A stretch of DNA of 64,000 nucleotides from Phreatobacter sp. (GCF_022843985.1 NZ_JALHMP010000010.1:1-64000); one strand, 5' to 3'; numbered from the stretch's first letter, positions 44,048-53,731 are shown. Numbers and translations are program-made. The notes: a model not told the origin generated them from the sequence alone.

Positions 44048-45790
44048 TCAGGCGCTCTGCGCAAGTGGTGAGGCACTGGCCGTCAGCCACGGCCGCTCGT
44101 CGCTGGCGGGGCCTGTATGGTCGCCCTGCAGGTAGTTGCAGCCGAGCTCGGCGAGGGTGACGGCGACCTCTTCGCTCGGAACCCATTCCGCAATGGTGGT
44201 GAGGTTCATGTGCCGTGCCAGGTCGAGCAGGGCCTGGACGAAATGGCGGTCGTCGGGATTGGCATGGAAACTCGCGACGAAGGCGCCGTCGATCTTGACG
44301 CAATTGATCCCGAGCTTCCGCAGGTTGCGGAACGAGGTATGGCCGGCGCCGAAATCGTCGATGGCCACCCGACAGCCCAGCCCCTGCACGCGCGCGACGA
44401 AGCGACGTGTGTCCTCGACATCGGCGATCGCCGAGGTCTCGGTGATTTCCACCATCAGCCGCTCGACGGCCGATGGATGCGTCCGCTGATAGGCCTCAAG
44501 CGACCTGAGCCAGCTCATGTCCATGGTGGTCGCCGGTGACACGTTGACCGACAGTCGCAGATCGGGCGCGGCGATCAGCTCGCTCATGGTGAGTTCGAGG
44601 ACGCGTGCATCGACCAGGCGCACGAGGCCGAGTTTCTCGGCCAGCGGCACGATGGCGCTCGCCGGCAGCAGCGTTCCGTCGGCGCGGCGGATGCGCAGCA
44701 GGCACTCGTAATAGGCCGTGCGCCGGTCCGGTGTCGCGGTGACGATCGGCTGGAAGGCCAGACCGATGCGCCGGTCATTCAGGGCGGAGACGATCTCGTC
44801 GGTGGTCTTCAGGTTCTCCTGCCGGGCGCGTTCGCGCTCCAGGCTCGGCGCATAGATCTGGAAGGCACCGCGCCGCCGCGCCTTGATGCCGTCAAGGGCT
44901 TCCTGCGCGCGCCCCAGCATGGCCGCGAGGCTGTCGGCGTGCCGCGGCGCGATGATCCCGCCGATCGTCACCGTGATGGCGACCGGGCCGGCCCGGCTGA
45001 GGAAGATGTCGTCGCGCACCGCGTTGAGGATGCGTTCGGCGGCGATCTCCATATCCTCCAGCTGGCAGTTGCGGATCAGCATGCCGAACTTGTTGCCGGA
45101 GAGCCGGCCGAGCAGGTCGCCGCCGCGCAGCCGGGTGCGGATGCGCTTGCCGACCGAGGCGATGATCTCGTCGGCGATGTCGAAGCCATAGGCCTCGTTG
45201 ACATGGGCGAGATTGTCGACGGCCGCGACGAGGAGGCCGATCGAGCAACGCACCTTGGCGGCGTCGGCAAGCGCGGTTTCCAGCACCTCGCAGAAACGAT
45301 GGCGGGAGAGCTGTCCGGTCATCGGATCGATCTCGCTCGCCTCGATCAGGCGGCGCCGTGTCTCGTAGCTCTCGGTGATGATGCGGACGGCACCATGGGC
45401 CCGTAGCGGCCGTCCATCGGACGAGGCGAACCAGCGCCCCGAATCCTCCACCCAGTGGGTGGCGCCCCCTTCGGCCTGGATCGCATATTCGATCGCATAG
45501 GCGACGCCTTCGCCACGGTCGACATGCGGTGAATTGACAATGGCCTCGTAGCGGCCGGCCGGCGATTCCTTCGCCAGCATCTGGGCATAGGCCCGGCCCG
45601 AAGCCAGATGGCGGGGAGCGATCCCCAACACCCCGGAAGCGTTGTCGCTCCAGGTCATCCGGTCGGAGGGGATGGCCCAGTCATAGGTGGCAGTTCCGAC
45701 CGAAGACAGGATGTCGGCAGCTGCCGAGGCCTCTGGAGGGCCGGAATGCGTCCCGCCGTGGCCTGCGCTGATGATGTCGGCCCGATCCAC
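44048..45790 (-). CDS. PAS-GGDEF-EAL protein with degenerate motifs
   Basis: 580 aa using the GTG start at 45790 (GGAAG upstream); the frame is open to 46234, but that part overlaps the 112-aa gene on the other strand. Order: PAS (about 30-150), GGDEF (about 165-315), EAL (about 335-565). The GGDEF site reads RLSGNKFGMLIR (GGDEF to SGNKF, near 230), so cyclase activity is unlikely. The EAL motif reads YECLLRIRR; IDDFGAGHTSF and the KIDG element remain, but AEGVE is AEWVP. It may be a weak phosphodiesterase or a c-di-GMP binder. No TM segments. Confidence 0.88.
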   Translation of the reverse strand: MDRADIISAGHGGTHSGPPEASAAADILSSVGTATYDWAIPSDRMTWSDNASGVLGIAPRHLASGRAYAQMLAKESPAGRYEAIVNSPHVDRGEGVAYAIEYAIQAEGGATHWVEDSGRWFASSDGRPLRAHGAVRIITESYETRRRLIEASEIDPMTGQLSRHRFCEVLETALADAAKVRCSIGLLVAAVDNLAHVNEAYGFDIADEIIASVGKRIRTRLRGGDLLGRLSGNKFGMLIRNCQLEDMEIAAERILNAVRDDIFLSRAGPVAITVTIGGIIAPRHADSLAAMLGRAQEALDGIKARRRGAFQIYAPSLERERARQENLKTTDEIVSALNDRRIGLAFQPIVTATPDRRTAYYECLLRIRRADGTLLPASAIVPLAEKLGLVRLVDARVLELTMSELIAAPDLRLSVNVSPATTMDMSWLRSLEAYQRTHPSAVERLMVEITETSAIADVEDTRRFVARVQGLGCRVAIDDFGAGHTSFRNLRKLGINCVKIDGAFVASFHANPDDRHFVQALLDLARHMNLTTIAEWVPSEEVAVTLAELGCNYLQGDHTGPASDERPWLTASASPLAQSA

Positions 45791-46016
45791 TACGCTTCCG
45801 CCTGTCGCTGTTTGAATGCCTCCAATAGGCCGCAAAACAATGAAGGAAATCTTGTGAATCCTCCGCGATAGCGAGGAAAATGACCTAGCGTCATGTCGGG
45901 AATGGTTTTTCCCGATCCGTCGCATTGTCCCGATCTGGAACGCGACGCCCGGCACGCGCGTTGCACTCATCATCCCGTCGATCGGCGCGGTCCGGTCAGC
46001 CACACAGGAGCGGGAC

Positions 46017-46355
46017 ATGTCCATGGTCCATCCAGCAGGAACCTCCCAGCCCCTGCGCTGGCGCCGCCGCGACGACGACCGCTTCGGCGCCGCACGTCGC
46101 CCGGCGGGCACCTTCGGCGAAGCGCTTGCGACGCTGCCCTTGGCGCCGCGCGCCGACCGCTTCGACCAGGCCCGGGCGCCCAGCACCCGTCCTGCCGCCG
46201 CCTTCATCACCCAGCTGCTCGCCGCCCGCCTCAATGTGACGCCGGCCCCCCGTCGCCGGCGTGCCGATCGGGAAGAGGTGGATGCGCGCTACCAGGCTGC
46301 CGATCCCGCCGCGCAGCCGACCGCCAGCGGCTCGCTGGTCCGCCGCGACGTCTGA
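46017..46355 (+). CDS. 112-aa Arg/Ala-rich hypothetical protein
   Basis: The ATG at 46017 has GGAG at 6-nt spacing. The protein is basic, with no TM segment and no known domain; a central stretch (AAAFITQLLAARLNVTPAPR) is predicted helical and could be a short interaction motif. It is flanked by the convergent gamma-glutamyltransferase-like gene (15-bp gap) and the divergent GGDEF-EAL gene. The Shine-Dalgarno and reading-frame composition support it; function is unknown. Confidence 0.5.
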   Translation: MSMVHPAGTSQPLRWRRRDDDRFGAARRPAGTFGEALATLPLAPRADRFDQARAPSTRPAAAFITQLLAARLNVTPAPRRRRADREEVDARYQAADPAAQPTASGSLVRRDV

Positions 46356-46370
46356 GCGGCGCGTCCGTTC

Positions 46371-47960
46371 TCAATAGCCGAGGGCGAGACCGTCCTTGCG
46401 GGCGTCCGATCCGCCGACCAGGAATCCCGTTGGGTCGATGCGGATCATCTGGCCGCCGCCGATCGGCTTCACCGTCACGTCGACGTCATGGCCCATGGCC
46501 CGCACCTTCTCGATGGTGGCAGCCGGCCAGGTCGGCTCGACCGTGGTCTTCTCGCCCTCGAAGAAGGCCCGCGGGGAATCGATCGCCGCCTGCGGGTCCA
46601 TGCCGTAGTCGACCATGTTGCAGATCACATGGGCATGACCCGACGACTGGTAGCTGCCGCCCATCACCCCGAAGGTGCTGGTCACCTCGCCCTTCTCCAG
46701 CGTCATCGCGGGAATGATCGTATGCATCGGCCGCTTGCCCGGGCCGATGCAGTTCGGGTGACCGTCCTCCAGATTGAAGCTCGAACCACGGTTCTGCAGC
46801 AGGACGCCGGTCTCAGGCGTGCAGATCTTCGAGCCGAAATGGTGGAAGAGCGAGTTGATGAACGACACGGCCATCCGGTCCCGGTCGACGATCGAGCAGT
46901 AGATCGTGTTGGTGCCCGGCGGCGGGGGGATGAGGCGGGCGGTCCGCTTGCCCGGATCGATCATGCCGGCGAGGGTCCTGGCGAAATCCTTGGAGACGAG
47001 CTGCGCGACGGTCACCTTCATCGCAGCGGGGTCGCCGACATGGCTGTCGCGCAGCGAATAGGCGAGACGTGCCGCCTCGATGCCGAGATGCAGGCGCTCC
47101 GGCGAGGTCGGGTCCATGCTCCGGACGTCGAACTGTTCGAGGATGTTGAGGATGATCAGCGCCGTGATGCCCTGGCCGTTGGGCGGCAGTTCAGCGACGC
47201 CCGTCCCCTTGTAGTCACCGATGACCGGCGTCTCGACCGTGCCGCGGTGGGAGGCGAGGTCCTCCAGCGTCAAGAGGCCGCCCTTGGCCTTCAGCGTGGC
47301 GACGATGTCGGCGGCGACCCGGCCTTCGTAGAAGCCCTTGGCACCCTTGGCGGCGATCTCCTCCAGAGTGGCACCCAGTGCCGCGCTGGTCATCCGCTCG
47401 CCGGCGGTGGGCGCGCGTCCGTTGAGGAGATAATGGCGCGAGGCACCGGCATCCTTCGCCAGCGCCGCGGCATCCGTCGGCCAGTCGAAGGCGACACGCG
47501 GCGTCACCGGCCAGCCGCCCTTGGCATAGCGGATGGCATGCTGCAGCACCCGGCCGAGGTCGAACCGGCCATGGGCTTTCAGGATCGTTTCCCAGGCCTC
47601 GATGGCGCCCGGCACGGTGACGGCGTGAACCGAATCGGTGGGAACGGACTTCAAGCCTTCCGACCGGAGCCTGTCGGCCGTCGCCGCCCTGGCCGCACGG
47701 CCCGAGCCGTTATAGCCCCAGATCGGCTGGCCGGGCTTGGAGATCAGCGTGAAGCAGTCGCCGCCGATCCCGGTCATGTGCGGCTCGACGACCGCCATCA
47801 CACCGACCGCCGCGATCGCCGCATCCGCTGCCGTGCCGCCATCCCGGAGGATGTCGATGGCCGCCGCCGTCGCCAGCGGATGGGAGGTTGCCGCCATCGC
47901 CTCAGTGGCATAGGCGGGGGAGCGTCCGGGCTTGTGGAAGTCGCGCGTCTGATGGGTCAC
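46371..47960 (-). CDS. Gamma-glutamyltransferase family protein
   Basis: 529 aa from a GTG at 47960 preceded by GGGAGGA; an ATG upstream (48011) is possible. Ntn-hydrolase features: MAATSHPLATAAAIDILRDG, VVEPHMTGIGGDCFTLI, PGAIEAWETILKAHG and the autoprocessing/nucleophile region PGTNTIYCSIVDRDRMAVSF, with Thr near residue 350. No signal peptide, so it is a cytoplasmic branch of the family rather than the periplasmic Ggt. Relatives include oxamate amidohydrolase and acylase-like enzymes; the substrate is unknown. It may cleave a gamma-glutamyl or amide bond. Confidence 0.9.
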   Translation of the reverse strand: MTHQTRDFHKPGRSPAYATEAMAATSHPLATAAAIDILRDGGTAADAAIAAVGVMAVVEPHMTGIGGDCFTLISKPGQPIWGYNGSGRAARAATADRLRSEGLKSVPTDSVHAVTVPGAIEAWETILKAHGRFDLGRVLQHAIRYAKGGWPVTPRVAFDWPTDAAALAKDAGASRHYLLNGRAPTAGERMTSAALGATLEEIAAKGAKGFYEGRVAADIVATLKAKGGLLTLEDLASHRGTVETPVIGDYKGTGVAELPPNGQGITALIILNILEQFDVRSMDPTSPERLHLGIEAARLAYSLRDSHVGDPAAMKVTVAQLVSKDFARTLAGMIDPGKRTARLIPPPPGTNTIYCSIVDRDRMAVSFINSLFHHFGSKICTPETGVLLQNRGSSFNLEDGHPNCIGPGKRPMHTIIPAMTLEKGEVTSTFGVMGGSYQSSGHAHVICNMVDYGMDPQAAIDSPRAFFEGEKTTVEPTWPAATIEKVRAMGHDVDVTVKPIGGGQMIRIDPTGFLVGGSDARKDGLALGY

Positions 47961-48177
47961 CGGGGCATCCTCCCTTGCCCGGGACTTTCGCCGGGACTGA
48001 AAAACTGTCATCACCGGCTTGCGACGGCATTCTTGTCCTAAGGATAACACAAGAGCGCGGTCGCCCGCCACGATCCGGGTGGGTCCGGCTTGTGCACGGG
48101 GCGCAGGGCTTCACGCAAGCGCGCCCCGGCCGGGCCGCCCATGCGCGATTGCCGACACCCTTCTGCTGGAGCCGACG

Positions 48178-48609
48178 ATGAACCTGACCCTCGACATCTG
48201 CCGAACCCTTGCCGACGCGGCCCTCGCCACCGGCCGCGAAAAGGGCATGAAGCCCCTCGGCGTGGTCATCGTCGACGCCCGCGGCGCCGTCCGCCTGACG
48301 CTCGTCGAGGATGGCAATGCGCCGCTGCGCGCCGACATCGCCCATGGCAAGGCCTTCGGCTGCGTCATGGTCGGCGTCGGCGGCCGTGCCCTGGAGCGCA
48401 TGGCCAAGGACCGCCCGCATTTCGTCACAGCCCTCGGCGGCCTGACCAAGGACCGCATCACCCCGGTCCCCGGCGGCGTGCTCATCCGCGACGCGGCTGG
48501 CGCGGTGCTCGGGGCCGTCGGCATTTCCGGTGACAGCTCGGACAACGACGAGGTCTGCGCCCTTGCCGGCATCGCCGCCGTGGGTCTCAAGGCCGATACC
48601 GGCGCCTGA
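48178..48609 (+). CDS. GlcG/HbpS family heme-binding-like protein
   Basis: 143 aa with the compact GlcG/HbpS fold: RTLADAALATGREKGMKPLG, VVIVDARGAVRLTLVEDGNA, AHGKAFGCVMVGVGGRAL, VPGGVLIRDAAGAVLGAVGI and SGDSSDNDEVCALAGIAAV. Relatives bind heme or assist oxidative-stress sensing and cofactor handling. No signal peptide, so cytoplasmic. It is followed by a bidirectional terminator shared with rpmF and is divergent from the gamma-glutamyltransferase-like gene. Confidence 0.88.
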   Translation: MNLTLDICRTLADAALATGREKGMKPLGVVIVDARGAVRLTLVEDGNAPLRADIAHGKAFGCVMVGVGGRALERMAKDRPHFVTALGGLTKDRITPVPGGVLIRDAAGAVLGAVGISGDSSDNDEVCALAGIAAVGLKADTGA

Positions 48610-48620
48610 TCCGCCAAAGC

Positions 48621-48650
48621 AAAAAGGCCGGTCGCGAGACCGGCCTTTTT
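48621..48650. terminator. Bidirectional terminator between GlcG/HbpS-like gene and rpmF
   Basis: A near-perfect palindrome (AAAAAGGCCGGTC-GCGA-GACCGGCCTTTTT) with A-runs and T-runs on both sides. It lies 11 bp after the GlcG/HbpS-like stop and 23 bp after the convergent rpmF stop, so it can end both transcripts. Confidence 0.95.
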
Positions 48651-48673
48651 CATATGCGATCAGACCCGCGCAA

Positions 48674-48865
48674 TCAGTCGTTGGTCGTCGTCTTCGGCTT
48701 CAGGATCTGCTTGCCGCGATACATGCCGGTCTTCAGGTCGACATGGTGCGGGCGGCGCAGATTGCCGGAATCCTTGTCCTCGACATAGGTCGGGGCCACG
48801 AGGGCATCATGCGAGCGGCGCATGCCGCGACGCGAGGGCGACGTCTTTCTTCTCGGAACGGCCAT
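48674..48865 (-). CDS. rpmF: 50S ribosomal protein L32
   Basis: 63 aa: [20 protein letters not shown] at the start, then [20 protein letters not shown] and a C-terminus [13 protein letters not shown]. Length and sequence fit alphaproteobacterial L32 (no zinc-binding Cys). It is part of the large ribosomal subunit. It is monocistronic here; the usual fatty-acid or mtgA neighbours are absent. Confidence 0.97.
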   Translation of the reverse strand: MAVPRRKTSPSRRGMRRSHDALVAPTYVEDKDSGNLRRPHHVDLKTGMYRGKQILKPKTTTND

Positions 48866-49012
48866 GGAACTCTCTTCTGGCGGGGCCGTAGGGGTCTGCC
48901 CCCCAGGCGATCGGCGAAACGTGAGACGCGGGCCTATACACGCTTTCGGCAGGGCGTGCCAGAGGCCGGCACCAGTTTTGTGAATCGGATCGGGATCGCC
49001 TGCAGTGGGGCG

Positions 49013-49169
49013 GTGCGTCCTTCGAGGCTCGCTATCGCTCGCTCCTCAGGATGAGGATGGCGGTGACTGGCGCTACGGTAGGTCAGGATTCTGTCCCTCG
49101 ACGCTGCCATGCTCGACCTCCTCATCCTTGAGGTGCGAGGCCGGGACAGCCGAGCCTCGAAGGACGCAC
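49013..49169. repeat. Palindromic dispersed-type repeat with 19-bp inverted ends
   Basis: GTGCGTCCTTCGAGGCTCG at 49013-49031 recurs as its exact reverse complement at 49151-49169. Inside, CCTCAGGATGAGG (about 49044-49056) is mirrored by CCTCATCCTTGAGG (about 49119-49132). The wording resembles the TTCGAG...CCTCATC-type REP-like elements common between genes in Rhizobiales; here two copies face each other. No transposase is present. It fills the 319-bp gap between rpmF and the esterase gene. Confidence 0.75.
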
Positions 49170-49184
49170 TCCCCCTGTGCGGCC

Positions 49185-50216
49185 CTACCCCCGATAGGCG
49201 AATTGCAGTAGCAGCGTGCGTTGCAGGAACGAGAAATTGTTGTCCGACACGAGGGTGACGATGGTCTCGCCCTCGCCGTTCCGGTGGACGGCGATGCCCT
49301 CCATATTGTCGATCTGCGCCGACATGTCCGCCGACAGCACGATGGGTCCGTCGAGCACGGCCCCGGCGCGGATCGTGTCACCGGCGATCCGCCGGATACG
49401 GAAGGCAACGCCCCGCCAGGCCGAGAACCAGCGCTCCAGCAGCAGCATGTCGCCTCCCGGCAGGAAGGCGAGGTCGGTGACGTCGAAATCATTGGTCCGC
49501 CGGACGAAGATGTCGCGCGCCGGCCCCGGGCCGATCAGGAAGCCGCGGATATCGCCCCCGGGATTCAGCGCCCGTTCCGAAATGGCAAGCAGCGTGCCGG
49601 CAAGCGGCGAGGGCCGCGGCAGAACGCCGAGGGCCTCGATGCCGCGGTTGGCCGGCATCCGGTTGGCGCCCATCGGCACCGGGGAGGGCACGCCGCGGGC
49701 AAGGACACCCTCGCGGCCGAACGTATCGAAGCGGAAGATGCGATGGGTGCGCTCTACGCCGACATAGGCGGTGCCGCCCTCGATCCACAGGCTCTCCGTG
49801 TCCCAGTTGCCGGTCTCGGCGAGCGGCCGGCCGCCGGGGCCGAGCACCGCTGCCATGCGGGCCTTCGACAGAGCGGAGAGGCGGCCGCCCTCGAGGGCGA
49901 TGCCGGCGGTGAGCCACTGGCCCTGGTCCGACAGGGCGGTGAGGCGCTGGCCCGTCGCATCGGTGCGCAGGGACGACAGCCCGCCGAAGCCGCCATAGTC
50001 CGATTGCAGTTCCAGCCCGCCGCGAAAGGCGAAGGCGCCGAACTCCTGCTTGTCCGGCTCGCGCGGGGTGAAGGCGTTGATCGGGAAGGAGCGGATGTCG
50101 ATGTCGACCGGCGTCCGCGGCACGGGATTGCGCGCCGCGGCAGGACGGGCGAGCGCGGGCAGGGCGGCGAGGCCTCCGGCGAGGGCGAGGATCCCGCGCC
50201 GTGTGGGCGGGAGCAT
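49185..50216 (-). CDS. Secreted esterase-like activity of phytase family protein
   Basis: 343 aa. A twin-arginine-type signal (TRRGILALAGGLAALPALAR) is followed by a beta-propeller-like domain of the phytase/esterase-like family: SDYGGFGGLSSLRTDATGQR, LTALSDQGQW, WDTESLWIEGGTAYVGVERT, MPANRGIEALGVL and NNFSFLQRTLLLQFAY. It is predicted periplasmic; the hydrolysed substrate is unknown. Its ATG overlaps the cobT stop (ATGA), so it is the last gene of the cobS-cobT transcript. Confidence 0.88.
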   Translation of the reverse strand: MLPPTRRGILALAGGLAALPALARPAAARNPVPRTPVDIDIRSFPINAFTPREPDKQEFGAFAFRGGLELQSDYGGFGGLSSLRTDATGQRLTALSDQGQWLTAGIALEGGRLSALSKARMAAVLGPGGRPLAETGNWDTESLWIEGGTAYVGVERTHRIFRFDTFGREGVLARGVPSPVPMGANRMPANRGIEALGVLPRPSPLAGTLLAISERALNPGGDIRGFLIGPGPARDIFVRRTNDFDVTDLAFLPGGDMLLLERWFSAWRGVAFRIRRIAGDTIRAGAVLDGPIVLSADMSAQIDNMEGIAVHRNGEGETIVTLVSDNNFSFLQRTLLLQFAYRG

Positions 50217-52114
50217 CAGGCGACCCGCCGGCGCTTGACGCCGCCCGAGGCGCCTTCGCTCGCATGTTCGTCGAAGAGCTCGGCGAGCTTCTCGGTCATG
50301 GCGCCACCCAGCTCCTCCGCATCGACGATGGTTACGGCGCGGCGGTAATAGCGCGTCACGTCATGGCCGATGCCGATGGCGATGAGCTCCACCGGAGAGC
50401 GGGTCTCGATCTCCTCGATGATCCAGCGCAGGTGCCGTTCGAGGTAATTGCCGGGATTCACCGACAGGGTCGAATCGTCCACCGGCGCGCCGTCGGAGAT
50501 CATCATCAGGATCTTGCGCTGCTCGGAGCGGGCGAGCAGGCGCTTGTGGGCCCAGTCCAGCGCCTCGCCGTCGATGTTCTCCTTCAGGAGCCCCTCGCGC
50601 ATCATCAGGCCGAGATTCTTGCGCGCGCGCCGCCAGGGCGCGTCCGCCGCCTTGTAGATGATGTGCCGGAGATCGTTGAGGCGGCCCGGATTGGCCGGCT
50701 TGCCGTTCTGCAGCCAGAACTCGCGCGCCTGTCCGCCCTTCCAGGCGCGGGTGGTGAAGCCGAGGATCTCGACCTTGACGCCGCAGCGCTCCAGCGTGCG
50801 CGCGAGGATGTCGGCACAGGTCGCCGCCACGGTGATGGGCCGGCCGCGCATCGAGCCGGAATTGTCGAGCAGCAGCGTCACCACCGTGTCGCGGAAATTG
50901 GTGTCGCTCTCCTGCTTGAAGGAGAGCGCCGCCATTGGATCCATGATGACCCGCGGCAGACGGGCCGGATCAAGGATGCCCTCCTCCAGGTCGAAGTGCC
51001 AGGAGCGGTTCTGCTGCGCCATCAGGCGGCGCTGCAGGCGGTTGGCGAGCCGGGAGACCACCGGGCCGAGATTGGACAATTGCTTGTCCAGATAGGCCCT
51101 GAGCCGGTCGAGCTCCTCGGCATCACACAGGTCCGGCGCGTCGATGATCTCGTCGAATTTCGGGGTGAAGGGCTTGTAGTCCGGTCCCTTGCGCTCGGCG
51201 GTCTGGCTCTTCGGCCGCCACGGCTCGCTGGCATCCTCGGAATCGCCGAGATCGTTCTCGTCGGGCAGTTCGGCGGTCTCGGCGTCGGAGGCCTCCTGTG
51301 CGCCCTCCGGCGACTCGTCGGCCATCTCCTGGGCATCCTCCATCTGCATGCCTTCGGAGGATTCCTCGTCCTGGCTGTCCGGGCTCTCGCCCGATTCCGG
51401 CGTCTCCTGCTCCTGGTTGTCGGCGCTGTCGTCGTCATTGTCCTCGTCGGAGCGGCCCTGCTCGTCGCCCATGTCGAGCGAGGTCAGGAGGTCGCGCACC
51501 GCCTTGCCGAAGGCGCGCTGGTTGTTCTCGAGGCCGACCAGCGCCTCGAGATTCTTGCCCGCCTTGGTCTCGATCGTCTCGCGCCAGAGATCGACGATCT
51601 TCGCCGCCTGGGCCGGCGCCGCCTGTCCCGTCAGCCTTTCGCGAACCATGAGGGCGAGGGCATCCTCCAGCGGCGCATCGGCCTTGTCGGTGATCTCCTC
51701 GTACTTGCCCATGCGGTGGTAGTGGTCCTCGAGCCGCGCCGTGAGGTTCTGCGCCACGCCCGCCATGCGGTTGGAGCCGATCGCCTCGATGCGGGCATTC
51801 TCCACCGCCTCGAACACGGCGCGGGCCTGCTGGCCGTCGGGCGTCATCTGCCGGTGGACCTTGGCATTGTGCACGGCGAGGCGCAGCGCCATGGCGTCGC
51901 CATGGCCGCGCACGATGGCGGCGTCCTTGGCCGAAAGCTTGCGTGGCGGCTCGGGCAGGCGCGCCTTGTCACCGGCCAGCCCCGGCTTGTCGGCGGCATA
52001 GGTGACCTCGAGGTCGCGGCGGGCGATGGCGCGCATGCAGGAGGCGACGGAGCGCTTGAACGGCTCGGTCGGGCTTTCCTTGGGTGTAGGCTTGGCCTTG
52101 GAATTGGAGCTCAC
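50216..52114 (-). CDS. cobT: Aerobic cobaltochelatase subunit CobT
   Basis: 632 aa from a GTG at 52114 with AAGGA 6 nt upstream. The upstream in-frame extension overlaps the GNAT gene and is not real. A helical N-terminus, a long acidic Glu/Asp/Ser/Gln region (about 220-320) and a C-terminal VWA domain with the MIDAS motif [13 protein letters not shown] are typical of CobT. With CobS and CobN it inserts Co2+ into hydrogenobyrinate a,c-diamide. The GTG overlaps the GNAT stop (GTGA). cobN is not in the window. Confidence 0.95.
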   Translation of the reverse strand: MSSNSKAKPTPKESPTEPFKRSVASCMRAIARRDLEVTYAADKPGLAGDKARLPEPPRKLSAKDAAIVRGHGDAMALRLAVHNAKVHRQMTPDGQQARAVFEAVENARIEAIGSNRMAGVAQNLTARLEDHYHRMGKYEEITDKADAPLEDALALMVRERLTGQAAPAQAAKIVDLWRETIETKAGKNLEALVGLENNQRAFGKAVRDLLTSLDMGDEQGRSDEDNDDDSADNQEQETPESGESPDSQDEESSEGMQMEDAQEMADESPEGAQEASDAETAELPDENDLGDSEDASEPWRPKSQTAERKGPDYKPFTPKFDEIIDAPDLCDAEELDRLRAYLDKQLSNLGPVVSRLANRLQRRLMAQQNRSWHFDLEEGILDPARLPRVIMDPMAALSFKQESDTNFRDTVVTLLLDNSGSMRGRPITVAATCADILARTLERCGVKVEILGFTTRAWKGGQAREFWLQNGKPANPGRLNDLRHIIYKAADAPWRRARKNLGLMMREGLLKENIDGEALDWAHKRLLARSEQRKILMMISDGAPVDDSTLSVNPGNYLERHLRWIIEEIETRSPVELIAIGIGHDVTRYYRRAVTIVDAEELGGAMTEKLAELFDEHASEGASGGVKRRRVA

Positions 52115-52539
52115 GAAAGGTCCTTTTTCAGCCAGATGCGGCGATGGCCGGGCGGAAAATCGCCGAGCTCGCCATAAACCTCGTATCCCAGCTTCTGGTA
52201 GAAGCCGTCGCCCTGGAACGAGAACGTGTCGAGATAGACATGGCGTGCGCCACGCTTCGCCGCCACCGCCTCGGCCCTCGCCATCAGGTCCGTGCCGAAG
52301 CCGGTGCCGCGCAGCGCCTCGTCGAGCCACAGGAGCTCGATGAAGCACCAGTCCCACAGCGTAGAGCCGACGACGCCGCCCTTGATGGTGCCGGCATCGT
52401 CGCGCACCGAGACGGCGAAGCGCTTCCACTTCGACGGCCCGGCCTGCGCCGCGTTATAGGCGACGAGGCCCTTGACCACGGCCCGCGCCGTCTCGGCGAC
52501 GCGGCTGTCCTCGGCGATGCGGAGCGTAGTGTAGCTCAC
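52111..52539 (-). CDS. GNAT family N-acetyltransferase
   Basis: 142 aa. Acetyl-CoA site: [20 protein letters not shown] (R-G-T-G-F-G), then [20 protein letters not shown] and the strand [19 protein letters not shown]. It overlaps the upstream 235-aa gene (ATGA) and the downstream cobT (GTGA) by 4 bp each, so its translation is coupled to both. The substrate is unknown; a cobalamin link is suggested only by position. Confidence 0.9.
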   Translation of the reverse strand: MSYTTLRIAEDSRVAETARAVVKGLVAYNAAQAGPSKWKRFAVSVRDDAGTIKGGVVGSTLWDWCFIELLWLDEALRGTGFGTDLMARAEAVAAKRGARHVYLDTFSFQGDGFYQKLGYEVYGELGDFPPGHRRIWLKKDLS

Positions 52540-53243
52540 ATCGAAAGCCCTCCGCGCGCCGCCAGAGCCTCAGCGCGAAGCTCCTCTGATATCGAAGGAT
52601 GGGCTTTAAGCCATTCATCGATGACCTTCGACGCACGGGCGCTCTTGGAAGCCTTGTGGTTCAGTCCGTGCAACGCGCTTTGGGTGCAGGCGACATTCTC
52701 CATGGCCAGAATGGCGGCCAGCACATCTAGGAGATCCTCGCCGATATCCGACATCTGCTCATCGGTGAGATCGAAGCCGAATGCCGCCATGTCCCAGAGC
52801 ATATAGAGACAATCAGCCAATGGCCCGGGGCGATCGTCCAATTGCCCCGTCGGGAACCGCACTGCGAAAAAGTCGCGATAGAGGATTGGCAACGACCTAA
52901 TCGCCGCGACGCGCAAATCGCGCTCGACCGTCTGCTCTGTCAGAGCCTCGCTCATCCTCGAACAGGCATTGGAAAACGTAAAATACAGACCGTAACCGGC
53001 GGCTTGGTCTGAGTAGCGGGCGAGATCCTCGCCCGCGCGCTGGCACAACGCTCCGAGTAGGAAGCACCGCTCTTCGTCCGGCCACCCATTGTCCGGATAG
53101 TCATCCGGGTCGCTGTCGCCGTGCTGCCAGCCGGTTGAGATGCTGCCCTCAAATGTCAGTTTGAGCCACGCGCGATAGGCGTCGCTGCCCTCACGAAACC
53201 GCTGCATCCATGCATCTTGCCGGCCGGCCTGCGCGACAGTCAT
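52536..53243 (-). CDS. 235-aa hypothetical protein in the cob operon
   Basis: Start ATG at 53243. Mostly alpha-helical, no TM segment, no signal peptide and no known domain. The first part is aromatic and acidic (WQHGDSDPDDYPDNGWPDEE), then helices with FSNACSRMSEALTEQTVERD, and an Ala-rich C-terminus (HPSISEELRAEALAARG). By eye it is less GC-biased than cobT. It overlaps both neighbours by 4 bp (ATGA), DUF29 upstream and GNAT downstream. An immunity-like or regulatory role is possible but unsupported. Confidence 0.72.
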   Translation of the reverse strand: MTVAQAGRQDAWMQRFREGSDAYRAWLKLTFEGSISTGWQHGDSDPDDYPDNGWPDEERCFLLGALCQRAGEDLARYSDQAAGYGLYFTFSNACSRMSEALTEQTVERDLRVAAIRSLPILYRDFFAVRFPTGQLDDRPGPLADCLYMLWDMAAFGFDLTDEQMSDIGEDLLDVLAAILAMENVACTQSALHGLNHKASKSARASKVIDEWLKAHPSISEELRAEALAARGGLSM

Positions 53244-53731
53244 GACGCCGGATCGACCTCGAACGGTCGGGTCTGGATCTCGTCCCAGGAGTAGGGGCAC
53301 TCGGGCGGAAAATCAGCCTCCGGCAGCAATGTCTCGACCGCGGCCCAGGCCCGACCATCCTCGTACGCTTCGGCAAGGATGCCGCTCAACCGTGCTTTGA
53401 GCCCGGGGCTTTTCCCAAGGACCCGAGCAATCCGTCGCCTCTGCTCCCGGATGGTCGCCTCCCAGCTGCGCGATCGCCTCTCGGGTTGCTGGTCCCACTT
53501 CAGCATATGCATGAGGAGCACCTTGAGCGCGCTTTCCAGCCTGCTCTCCTCCGAACGCCCCACGTCGGCTAGCTCCTCGGCAATGTTGGCCACGTCGATT
53601 TCAGCTACGCGGCCAGCCTTCAGGAGCGCAACCTGTTCGAACACCCAGGTGTAGAGGTCCTCCTCATAGCGGGTATGGGCCTTCGTCGCGGGCCGGGCCT
53701 TCTCAGCCTTGTCCTTGACGATCTGGCCCAT
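53240..53731 (-). CDS. DUF29 domain-containing protein
   Basis: 163 aa. The DUF29 pattern TRYEEDLYTWVFEQVALLKA, then DVANIAEELADVGRSEESRL, VLLMHMLKWDQQPERRSRSW and ATIREQRRRI is clear. DUF29 is a helical family common in cyanobacteria and alphaproteobacteria, with unknown function. It starts 16 bp after cobS with a strong GGAGGGGAG Shine-Dalgarno and overlaps the next gene (ATGA). Codon and base use look less GC-rich than cobS/cobT, suggesting later acquisition. Confidence 0.9.
   Translation of the reverse strand: MGQIVKDKAEKARPATKAHTRYEEDLYTWVFEQVALLKAGRVAEIDVANIAEELADVGRSEESRLESALKVLLMHMLKWDQQPERRSRSWEATIREQRRRIARVLGKSPGLKARLSGILAEAYEDGRAWAAVETLLPEADFPPECPYSWDEIQTRPFEVDPAS

Noticed and set aside
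48900-48960. Sigma-54-like TGGCAC...TGC before rpmF
   Set aside because: The GG and GC elements are two bases too close for a -24/-12 promoter, and rpmF is a housekeeping gene.
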